Shown here: piece after piece, positions 22,901 to 34,900 of the stretch
Layout of the letters: each line of letters starts with the position of its first letter
Position numbering within the stretch: position 1 is the first letter of the stretch
Program-made: the position numbers and the translations under genes
Assembly: GCA_002633005.1 (NCBI GenBank)
Contig: NMRA01000746.1
Coordinates: 1,755 to 63,754 of the forward strand
Source of the DNA: Phoronis australis
Taxonomy: Eukaryota; Phoronida; Phoronidae
Length of the DNA: 62,000 bases
Direction: 5' to 3'
The notes under the pieces: model-generated
Told to the model about the DNA's origin: nothing
The model's database searches: none
What the model saw: the letters and a program-made list of their open reading frames with translations, nothing else

Positions 22901-25900
22901 CCAGTGTTTAGACCCGTAGTTTCTTGCTCTCATAAAGTAAGCGTTATGCCTATCAAATTTATTTGGTTGTTAGAAAAGTGCTTTCAGTTGCAAATTTTCG
23001 TTTTTTTTTTGAATATGTAACTTGTTCAACTGGATAGGCGAAAGTGTTTGCAAACCAGCTAGCTGCAGTCACAACATCATTCCCTGTTTTTGAGAACCAG
23101 TTTGATGCTTGTCACTTAGTGAAGAAATGATGTAAACTGGTTCTCAAAATGTGGACCCCCTTTAAGTGATTAATACCGACATGCAAGTTTGGAGATATTA
23201 CATCGATCCCTGTGTTATTTTAAATTCAATATCCTAAAACCTTAAACAGTGTGGGGAGTTTTTTAATGTTTAAACTAAACAGCAACCAAGGAAACTCAAC
23301 AAACATATGGTAGTCATTATCTGGTATAATGGTACTCATAAGTAAAATGGGGTAAGTGTCCATTTTTTATAATTGGATCCCTGGATGTCTTGGAAAGACA
23401 TTTTCCAGGGTCCCTGGGTGTACTTCTGTACCGTTAGCCAGTATATACTGTCCGTGCAACAGTAGAAAGTAACACATATGGCCCAGAAAAAGGCCCCCAT
23501 ATTGGTTGTGCTTTCTTGTCCATTTAACAAATGCCAAAGACCAGCAGACTGTGCAATAGTAAGCAAGACAGTGTTTGTGCACAATGGAAGTGAATGTAAA
23601 ACCAAGATTTGTGCCTTTTGCTTGGCCTTAATATGTAACTTTCTATTGTTTCGTGAATAGTAAATTCAGGCCAGGGCATCAGTTATTAATTAACATGGAA
23701 AAGAGGCTCTACAAGATCAACCAGGGATCTTTATTTTGTGATGTGGGAAATGGTTGATTTCTCCTTTAAGGCGTATTGGAAAATTCTTTTCCGACTTCAC
23801 ACATGAAGTCATTTGGAAGCTTTCTGGATACTGTGAGAAGGGCTTATCTGAATGCCTTGATAGAATACAATGTGGAAGTTTTTAATAAAGGATTAACAAA
23901 CTTACTCTAAATTTATAGGTATCTAAAATGATAGGTTTATCGGAAAATGCCCTTAGCTGAACAAAAAGAACGTAAAAATGTGTTTCTTTTCTGGCAAATG
24001 TCTGCTTCCAAATCCAAAAGACTGTATTTAATGTGTGCTGTGTTGATTTTGAAATATGGATGCTTATACCACATGCTCATTGATTACTGGTACGAAGTTG
24101 AGATTATAAAACATTAAGAATGTGTGTGCTGTTATATTTTCCGTTTTTCTAGCACCTTTTGAGTAAAATCCATTAATGGTTAATACCAGCGCTAATAGGT
24201 CTGTTGTTATTTGAGTAAGGAGATTAGTTTGATATTAATGTGTAGGTAATTTTGCACCTATTGAGTGAGCCATCTGAGTAACTATTGATTCCTGTATGCA
24301 ACGCGAAACTATTCGTTGTGGGTTATCAGTCGCAATTTTTTAAAATCAAACCAGATGTTTGTTTAACGGCATGAGTGTGATGGGGTATAACGACTTGGCG
24401 ATGCATTTCAAGAAACACCAACTCTGTGGTAAGCCAGCAGCCATAAAACATTGTATGAGAAGTGGCCAGTCCATGTTGGGTAAATAAGCTTAACAGCTTG
24501 ATTAAAGGATGAAAAGAATTGACATTGATACCAGTTCTCACTTGAATCTAGTTAATGGAGCGGTGTTATTAGACAGTGTCATCTTGCCAAAAGGTTGTTT
24601 CGATTTTATGCATCACATTACAACCCGGGTATCGTTTTTTTCCCAATGAGCTTATTGTCCAGGTGAGGGTGGATGTTATTTTCGTTACAAAACTCTGCAA
24701 TAGATGTTCGCTGTATTTCCGAAACACCTATTGGTATATAGTCCCATGTGTGTGAATGTGTATGCTATGTTATGTACAGCATATAGTTAAGTTGTCTGTG
24801 ATGATTGATTGACTGAAGCCCTGATGGTATTCATAATATGTCTGGCTAATGGCACTATTTGTATTGCTGCATGTTCCTCAAGCATGGTACAGGAAGTATA
24901 ACTGCACATCTGCAGTGTTTTTTCATGGAGACTCTTTTGACCTGAATCGTGAACATGTAAGTAACGAGTGTGCAAATAAACTTATGAATAGTTTGATACA
25001 GTTTGCAGTTTTTCATTGCTAAGTTCTAATGCTCTGAAGCTTCCAATGTAATGGTTTGCCATTTGTGAATCAATGGTCAAGATTTTCATGAATCAATGGC
25101 AGCCAATCTCATGGGATGAGTCTTGGCGCATACTTGATCTGAACTTCACTTTTGCTGTTTTGCGGGTATTTATGCTCATATGCCCACATGTGAAGATGCG
25201 CCTTGTCTCAGGTATTTGCGTATGTTCCTGACAAATAAATTTTTCGTTTGAAGTTAAGTGCTGTCCACACTACGAGTTACCTTAGAACAAGATATTACTT
25301 GAACGAGTTGTTGCTGGGTGGATTAATTATGAGAACGCTATTTGTGCTATTTGACATATCTGTGACAACTTTCCTACGGTATTGAGGTAGGGTATATTGT
25401 TCTGGAGTAACTTGTCCCAGCGCAAGTCGAAGTGCAGACGCAAACTTGCAGACAAGGCGAAGGTAATTACCCAGCTGTGACCTTGTTCAGTTATTCTCAT
25501 AGGAGTGTTGAATTGTTTTTGCACCACATTTGTCTGAAGATGTAGGGTGTGTAGGGTGGACGAGCAGCTGAATGAGGGCAAGTTGCTCCAGATCAAGTTT
25601 CTCTGGAGTAAATCATACTACAGACGGCACTTCGGAAATATGAAGCAGACTCAGTATAATGTACTTCTACGCACCGAATTGCAACAGGACTTGAGTCACT
25701 AGACCTATTTGATGGCCATAGTCTTTCTTTGTCAGAAAGTCCCCGAGTTTAAGCCTTAAGTATGTTGGGATTTGCCAACTGTCAATAGCTTCACTTTCTC
25801 ATTCATAAAATGCCTGTTCATCCAGATTCTCTGAATACCTTATAAGTCTGCTGAATGGCTTTTCCCCACCATGCCTGTGGCCTGAAGAAACATTTGTCAG

Positions 25901-28900
25901 GCTGTAATATCTTATCTTTGAAGAGATTCTGCCTCAGAACCTCTGGTGGACTGGATAGAGTTTACATCCTTGGGCTGTCACTCATCTTGCAGAAACTGTG
26001 TTGTTATGGCAACTTGTAATATTATCAAAGTGTTTCCATCAGATAATGAGTATAACTTCTCTTAGCTGTGATTATTATTGTATAGCTACAAAGCGGAATT
26101 TGAAACAAATTGTTACAAGCATTTTGTTCTTCTTGTCTCAAGCTCTAGCAAATTTTGCAAATCCAAAGAAAATCTTTCCCCCTTAGCTTCAGCTAACCTC
26201 GAACCCTTAAGGATGACAGAGTAATTCCCCACTTACTTTGTACAAAAATAATTGCCCAAGTGTTCATTTTCAATGACTGATTAACATTTTGCAAATAATG
26301 GGAACTTAAAACGAATGTGGTTTGTAACATCTACACTGTACATTAGCCATGCTTGTAATGAACATAAATATTCTTAATCTTTACTTTTGTGGAGATGTTT
26401 AACCATAAAACAGAATTTTACTTGTTGGCCATATTGTGTGCTAAGTAAGTGAATAATTATCACATCTGCATGTTTACCCAGTGTGTCAAATTCAAGTAGG
26501 TTTAGGTCTGCAACTTTTTCAATGGGATTTTAGCTGAGGTTATTACCTTAGCATGAATCATTTTTTTGAAGAATAAATGAACCATGGATGTCTACTCTAA
26601 TTTAAACAAACTAACACCATTTACAGGTCAGGACTTTTTCTGATTGCCTTTCATTTTGAAACAAAAAGCCTCCCATTTAGACTTTGAAAATTTTATCATC
26701 GGCCAGTTGTTGAGTTGTAGATCTACAGAAAACATTGTTCTGAGCCTTGTTCATAACGGCACTCAGTGCATGTTGTCATGGATAAGAATGAGGACGCATA
26801 TACAAGGTACCTAAACTACACGGTCAACGGACTCATAAACACGGGGCACGGACGCATGAACACGACTCACGGACCGGCAAACACCGTCCACTGACTCACA
26901 AACCCAGGAACGGACTCACAAAACACGATCCACGCAAACAAATACACGGAACATGGACTCATATTCCCGAGGAAACACAGTTAACGGACCGTCAAACACG
27001 GGTCACGGACAAAATGGAGATGTCAGCTGACCCAGGAAGCCAATGAGTCCGTGACCCGTGTTTGGTAGTCCGTTAACTGTGTTTCCTCGGGAATATGAGT
27101 CCATGTCCCGTGTATTTGTTTGCGTAGATTGTGTTTTGTGAGTCCGTTCCCGGGTTTTGTGAGTCAGTGGACGGTGTTTGCCGGTCCGTGAGTTGTGTTC
27201 ATGTGTCCGTGCTCGTGTTTATGAGTCCGTTGACCGTGTATTTGGGTGCGTGGATCGGGTTTTGTGAGTCCGTTCCCGTGTTTGTGAATCAGTGGACAGT
27301 GTTTGCAGGTCCGTGAGTCATGTTCATGCGTCCGTATCCCGTGTTTATGAGTCCGTTGACCATGTAGTTTAGGTACCTTGATATAACCACTACAACTCTA
27401 ATTCTTCAGTTGCTAACCAAGACCCACTGAATAACAAAGTTACATAACACAAGCCATACATGGGTGATCGCCCATTGTTTATAAATATAAAACCACCCAG
27501 ACAATATTTGACAGACAAATATTTCCTAATATTTGGCAGACAAATATTTCTTGCTAATCTTACAGAGGTGAGGGAGGGGGGTTGCATATGGTCTGATGTG
27601 CTAGAATTCATTGATGACAGGGATGCTCTGCCTTAAGATCCAAGACACCGCAAGTGAAGCTCATGTGGTCACTGTTTCACTTGTTATGCATAGTAATTTT
27701 TTGCTCTCTCGCACGAGAAACTTGCTCTAAAGAATACAGCCCAGGTCTTGCTTGGCTACTGTCTTGGATTGTGGCATCCGCTATTAGCTGTGATTCCAAA
27801 AACACAATGAAACGGGTTTATAGGAGGAAAGGTCCTTCTGACCTTAGGCACTCGAATGTGTTTGAAGTTAAGGCTACTGTGTACCCCTTGTGCAATGCAA
27901 TGAGAGACTGGCAATCAGATGTATAGGTATATGCATGTGATTGAAAAGTAGCGATAATTGTGTTATTTACAGGTATTGTTTCAATATTGTTCAGTATTAG
28001 TGATTTTTCCAAACTGTCCACAGTCTTTTGTTTGGTTGGGTTTGATTTGTCTGTTTTCAGTGTGGTCTGGTTGATTTAAAATATTTTGTCATTTATGGTT
28101 TGTGTGTATTAATGTTCTATTGAACTTGCTGCATTTAATTTAGTTGTTGTATATGTTTCACTGGTCATTGACTTAAAGATAGGGGTTCAATAATAAAGGT
28201 TGTCTGATTTAAGCTAAGATGACTGTAAATTTGAATTGACACACAGTTCATTGACGTGAATGGCGAAGGTGGTCAATAAGTCTGAATATGACAATTATCA
28301 ACTTAATATTAGTTACAACATGCCATTCCTGTAAATACCGGTAAATGCAGTCTTGTTTGTAATAACGTGCTTAAGAATGGACCTTCGATCTGTGATAACA
28401 CAGGCCCCCAATCTCTAGTGAAGTATTTTGCAAAATCTATGACTGACATCACTAGATTTGATCTAATCAACACCTGATCGTCTTTAGATTAGTGATACTT
28501 CCGTTGCTTGATGGCCGATCAACGTGCTGTATCCACTTGGGTATAAGCCTACCCCCGGATGAAAGTCTCACACAACTGCTTCTGGGTTATTTTTGCAAAA
28601 AGGCCTGTTGGGTATAAGCTCACCTACAATTTTTGTCTGGTGTAAACCCACTTGCTCGGGTATGCACCCAAATCCTCATACCTATCTTCCGCGTCAAAGC
28701 GTTATCTTCTCCATTTGTTGTGCCGTATCGCAGACTTGCCCAAAGCTTCCTTGAAAAACCCCAACTGCACATGTTCATTGCAAGTGTACGTCGCGTGTGT
28801 CAGCAAGTGATACAAGTCCCTCAGCTTACTCATGAATGTCGGATTAAAACCCACCCAGGCATTAGTCCACTCGCATTTTTAGTCCTCCCCAATACAAGTC

Positions 28901-31900
28901 CCCGGGCTTACACCAAGACGGGTGGGAAAAAGTGAAGAAAATCAGTTTTGAAAATTTTCCCTTCCTAATACAGACAAAGAAAAAACTTTGTAGTTGCTTA
29001 AAAGTTTGTTGAAATTAATGGCACATAGACCATTGTTTACTCTTTTCTGGTTTGCTTACAGATGCTCAAAAACAACGAGAGCGCGAGGAGCGCACGCGGC
29101 AGTTCCGAGAGAAACTAGCTGAAGAGCACCGGCGGAAGATGGAGGAGGTGCGAGCGTCGCAACGTCAGACACAGGAGACGCGCGAGAAGCAGCAGCAGGA
29201 GAGAAGGAGGCGGCTGGAGGAGATAAAGAAGAGAGACATGGAGAGGCGAGCGGCAGTAGAGGAAAGGAGGAAGAAACAGTTGGAGCAGGAGAAGGTAGGA
29301 AGTGGGTGATGATGTAGATGTAAAAGGAGATGTGTCATTGTGGAGTAGAGGAAAATGGGTTGTTGGGAAGATGTGAAAGGGTGGGGATGTTGATGATGAA
29401 AGGAAAGATGTGTCATAGCGGAGGAGAGAAGAAATGGGTAGCTGGAATAGAGCTGATGGGAAAGGGTTGATGACGTTTATGTAGAAAGGAGAGTTATGTT
29501 ACTGATAGGAACTGGGTGGTTGGGGCAGGGGAAAGTAGAAGGTAGGAAAGGTTTGATGGTGTTGATGTAAAATGGAGAGGCTTGTCGCACTTGGGATGAG
29601 TAGAAATGGGTGGTTGGAGCAGGGGGAAGTAGGAAGGGGGGCTGGTGTTGATGTAAACAGGGGGCTGTGTAATAGTCATGGTGGCAGTGAGGAGAAACGG
29701 GCTGTTGGAGCAGGGAAAGGTAGGAAGGGGCTGATGGCGTTGGTGTAAAAGGTAAGCTGTGTTCATAGAGGAGGACAGGAAGAGGAGGTAGTAAGAGCAG
29801 GGGAAGTGATCATCCGTTGGATGCTGTTGTTGGTGTGTGGAGATATAGTTGGCAGTAGAAGAGAGGCAGAAGAAATAGCTAGAACGGTTGGTAGCTTGTG
29901 GGAGGTGATAATGGTTGTGTCTCTGTGACAAGGAGAGTTGGAAGTGGAGCAAAGATGAAAAGAGGGTTGGCATAGGGGGAAGTAGGGAGTGATAAGGATG
30001 GCGCTAGTTTTGATGTTGGTGTGTGAAGATGGTACTAGCGTTGATGGGAGAAAGAGAGATAGACAGCAGTAGAGGTTAGGATGAGAGGTAGCAATGGTGA
30101 GAGTGGTGTTGGTTTTGGTATGAGGAAGGATAATAGTTAGCGACACAGGAGAGAGTTTTTTAAGTGGATACCATAGGTTTGGTGTAAAAAGAGGAGATGA
30201 CTGACTGTGAATGAAAAGAGAAGGGGGCAATGGGGGAAGTGTAGGGATGTAGGTGGAATAAAGCCGTCTGCAAGTACAGCGATGACTGACAGTGATTGGA
30301 TGTCAAATTAGGGTCCATGCTAGTGTTAGTTCTCAGAGATTTGCTAAAACCTGTAAATGTATGGCTCTAGAGATGGTTCCAGACAAAAGAAGTGGCAACA
30401 TTTAAGTAGACTCTTGCAAGGTCTTTCAGCACACAAGATTATAAAATCATAAACCAGCTGTATCATTGCTCTGTCTACTCGTATGTCGCGTGCCTCCAGG
30501 ACAAGAATATTTTTTCCTTGTTGAAAACCACTCCTTGCTGAACTGTCACTAAACATTGATATTTGCATTGTTGTCTCATGTCTGGTGAAGTGCTATCTGG
30601 TTGCTCTCAAGTGGGTTTGAACATGATATTATAGATTATACGGTAAGCACTCAGTTCACATGCAATATCCTTGACTTCTCTTCTGCAAGTGATTCATTGA
30701 TTTCCATTTTGACCAATAGGTGGTGATAGTGCATTTGAGGTAACATTACCTCATACCAATAGATTGAGCAAGTGTTGGGTGATAAAGTGCCAGAGTTTAA
30801 AGAATGTTTCCAATCCTTTACCAGATCTAGAAAACTAAACAGCAGAATTATCAAACCTATTGCATATTTCCATTGTTTTATATTTAGTTTCTCAATTTTA
30901 TTATGAGATGATTATTAGTCCTTTTTCTGGTTGGACGAATAGATTCCTAAATTTTGAAGTACGTTCTGAACATGTCGTGAGTTTTGTCTGTGCTTCATGA
31001 CATGAACACTTGCAGGTCTGATGATGTTTGAAATCATCACATTGATTTTTTCATCTTGATTGATTTTCCTCTTGGCTTTGGGAATGGCTTTGTTAGTCAG
31101 AGATCCTATGACCTACGATTGACATCGAATCCACAAAGTGCTGTTCAACATACAGCTCTTAAGAGAAATGAGAACACAAAAACAACTTCTGCTTGATGCA
31201 ATCTTAAATTTTATTGAAGAGACATGCCGACTTGAGTATGATTAAAGTCATAAGATTTCTTTCATCTTTGTATTTTGCAACTGTGGATTTTCTGTGTACG
31301 TCATGTGAATACTCCATTCATCAGAGGTCATGGCAGTTCCAAATGTTTTTGCTGCAGTCACCCGTATCCTAACTAATGTCTGAGGTTTTCGTTTGTGTGG
31401 ATAATAAATATACTGTGATCTATCATTGCTTTTAATTTAATTGTTCTTGATTGTTGTGAATTACCATTTGCAGAATTTTAGTGAAGATTGTCTCTTGAGC
31501 TGATGCTTAGATGAAAGTTATCCTTGTGACATGGTTTCAGTCTGTTAGTATTATCACCCAGGGTATATAGATTAAGATACAAATATTTTCTTTAACTTTT
31601 AAAACAAACAAAAGTTCCTTCGGAATTGAGGTTTGCAATACTTCTAGAAACTTATCTGCCATGAGTGTACGTTTTCCATGACCTTATCTTGGCCATCCAA
31701 AACTAAGATCTGCCACAGGAAAATATTGTACGGTACGATAAAAGTTCTCCAGTTAGGGGTAGTGAATATTAATTTGCTCATGGTTGGAGCTTGAGCAAAT
31801 TTTAGAAATGAGTAATATTGGCTGTCCCAAATTCAAGTATTAAGATCAATGACTAATAATCATTCACCTTGTGATGCATATTAAGGGGAACGTGTGAAAA

Positions 31901-34900
31901 TGCTACATCAGCAACTATTTTCAACGATTTAAAAAATTGATAAGTCTGTTATCAGACTTTGTTATACAAAAGGCAGTGTCCGATATTTGAAAAACATCAT
32001 GAGCACCAACGTTGCCTATGTCCTAATTTTCAGAATCAAGAAAATTCAAGTTTTGGTTTGAATTTTGGTGTCCCAAAATTTAGAGACTGTCCCAAACCTG
32101 GAGAATCTTTACTGCATGTCTACACCTAGTCATCCCTATCTGTTACTGACCTGCCACTTAGCACGTACAGTATCAGCTGGTATCTTGGATTACTTCAAAA
32201 CATATCGTAGGTCTGCGTGTGACTGTACAGGTTGACTTGAGAGAAGTTGGCAGGTTGCTTTTGAGTATTGCTGTGGACCTGTGTTTTTATATCTAGAGTC
32301 ATCTCTCGTTTATCACGGGTAGGTGCCGTTGCGCTTTAGTTGAGTGATTGAAAGGACGTGGTGAAAATTTCTATGAGAAGTAGATAAAATAATATCAAGT
32401 CGAACAAAGGTACGCTGAATTTCTTCTTGAATAGTTGGGACAATAGAGTGCAGGGGTTTGAACTGTAGGCTGTTGAAGCTTGAGTTTGAATTATGGATTC
32501 ACTGGTCAACTCTTTAAGTATACTGTAAGACTAATGTGTACCACAAAAAACAGTTGCCAAAATGGTATTTTTTCCATTTTTCAAATGCTGATGCCTTTTT
32601 TTGCAAATAATTTGAATTTTAGCGAATGTTATTTATGAAATCTGCACACATAATCTATACTTGCAATGGGCTAGAATGTTTTTAATCTTTACTTTTGTGG
32701 AGAATTTTAGCAAAATAGAACTTCGCTTGTCGACTACTGTTCTATTCATTAATCTCTTGTCCTTGCGCGCTCAGTCTAAGTTGAGTGTATATCACACAGG
32801 TAGTAAATGTGTGAATGTGATATCAAGGTGATGTGAACATGGTGTCAATGTGGGGTCATCCTAATGAAAAGCAGTGTTTACCAATCACAGATGAGGTTAT
32901 CCTCATTTGATGTTCTGTGTGGCAGATTGGCAGATATCCACGGGCATTGCAAAATCCACGAACATGTTGGAACGTGAGAGGTTATTACTCAAAGCCTTCA
33001 GTTGGAGTCGGTGTACTGAACTGGTATCTTTTATCCAAGATGTTCTGTTTAGTGACTGATCTTTAAGTTCAAACTCGTTGAATTGTTTTTCAAAATTCAA
33101 CGCAGGCAAGTCAAACTCATCAATGCAAAATCTAAGCTCATTAGCGTGAGCAGTCTGATCAGTCTGAACTCTACTTATTAAATATTCATAAAAAAGAAAA
33201 AAACCAACGCGGATGGCAAATTTCAGAACGATTCTTGAATAATGTTTTAAGTGTGCCTAACAGTGATGGCTGTATAATGTATTTTGATTATTGGTTCCAG
33301 ACTGTAGAGTACTTGCTGAGTGCTAGCTATTTTCAAATGAAATTCTTAAAATGTATTAACGTCTGTGGCTCTCTTAACAATGCTGTTACCCAATCACAGG
33401 AGTTATCGTAGGAAAATTGATCTGAAATTGTGTGCAATATCTCATGCATCCATACTCGTGTCTCATTTCAGCAGTGTTCAATCTATCTGATCTTGAATCT
33501 GTAGGAAACTGCAAATTGTAACTTTTGCTAGCTTTGCTTCCTGGCGTCAGTTTGAGATTTCTCTTTGAGTGGCTTGCTCATGGTAATCACTAGGCAATTT
33601 ATGTGGCTACATCGATGGGAAGAAATACTTGCTGCGGATGAAAAGTGATGTGTAATTGTTCACCTGTTTTGCACACAATATGGCCGACAACTTAAATTTT
33701 ATTTTAGTTAAATTTCTCAACCAATGCCCTCGTTCGAGGGGAAAGGTGCATGTGCCTTCTGAGAGGGGGAATATTTCGGTGTGAGAGGAAAATTCTACCT
33801 CCTTGAGTCACAATCAGTTGCAACCCTACCCTGCTGCAAGCCCTCATATGCTCTGCCTTTAACATTTTGTACTCTTTCAAATGGTCACCTGTGTGAGTTA
33901 CAAGTGATTCGAACCTCGATGGGAGTTTGTTAATCGCTTGGGGAGAATTTTGAGGCGTCATGAGGGTAATTTCTTGGGATTTTTCACTATTTTTCAGAGT
34001 GGAACGGATTGAGGGCCCTGTCATCAAAAATAAACGTTATAAATGTGAAGTATGTTAATTACTGTCATGATTTGTAGATGTTGATGTTATAATACACTTG
34101 ATGAAGCTCCCGTTGCTTGCAACATTGTTGTCAACATTTAGAAAACAGAAAAAAATCCTTTCTGACGATTGTGCGAAATTATTGGGTAAACAATTACCAT
34201 AAGTTTGTGAATGTTTTGTGTTAAGAATGAGCGGTTGCAAAGTATTGATCCGTGTACATTAAGTACTTTGATATATTGCTGAGGCAGGATAAATTTTAGT
34301 GTGAGATAAGGGCAGCTTAGGCTATTTATTCACTGGCTTTCATTTTTTTATGAATTAAAAAAATATGCGTTGGTGCAGTTGTGCATTGTTAGCTTTGGAT
34401 GTGTTGAAATAGCACATTACGTAGTTTTTACTGGACACTATGACATCAAACTCCAATATCTGAGCCCGTCTTGATTTAACATTGTGCTGTTACGGGCCGG
34501 GGAAGTGGGGGGGAGGGGCAGGGACAATGGAAACGGACTTTTGCCCAAAAGCGTGCCTTAAATGCAACACCCAAATAATTCTTACTCAGATTGAACACCG
34601 TTTGGGTGGTTCTTAGTTGGTCTTGTCTGTTTTTATGGTTTATCTGATCATTGTGAGAACTACCTTGGTGTGACTGGGCCCTTACGTGGCTTTGCCAGGA
34701 GCATGCAAATGCCACTTTAAGACTCCAATAGCTTCTGCTATGATCTCTGTCTAGACTGACTAATAGTGCGCTCATGGTTGAAGTCTGGCTCTTGTGTTCT
34801 AAACAGCATGAAATTGGGGATTATCTTATTGTGTTGCATGCTATGCTTGTGGGCTTATTAGATTAGTGTTGCAGTGGCTTTTGAAAGGCAGATGTTTTTT

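Larger units (their letters stand above)
9936..29061 (+). other. MAP7 intron 2 (19 kb)
   Basis: This is the largest intron and the densest in accessory sequence. It holds a candidate 21-nt microexon (12028), a split pseudogene (13339-13744 and 16352-17075), a 1.8 kb palindromic element (13771-15602), a small MITE (23087-23175), a 21-bp-periodic foldback (26803-27380) and a GGGTATAAGCC repeat (about 28538-28935). The stretches 17.1-23.0 kb and 23.2-26.8 kb are AT-rich, with only short, non-protein-like frames. I see no gene in them. Confidence 0.6.

Noticed and set aside
27131-27316. 61-codon frame with a seven-residue period
   Set aside because: It is the translation of 21-bp monomers in the foldback element, not a gene.
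28633-28935. 100-codon plus-strand frame
   Set aside because: It lies within the GGGTATAAGCC repeat region and has no recognisable content.
29165-30230. Minus-strand frames rich in Ser, His, Pro and Leu (83-159 codons)
   Set aside because: They lie across the purine-rich minisatellite and reflect its CT-rich complement.
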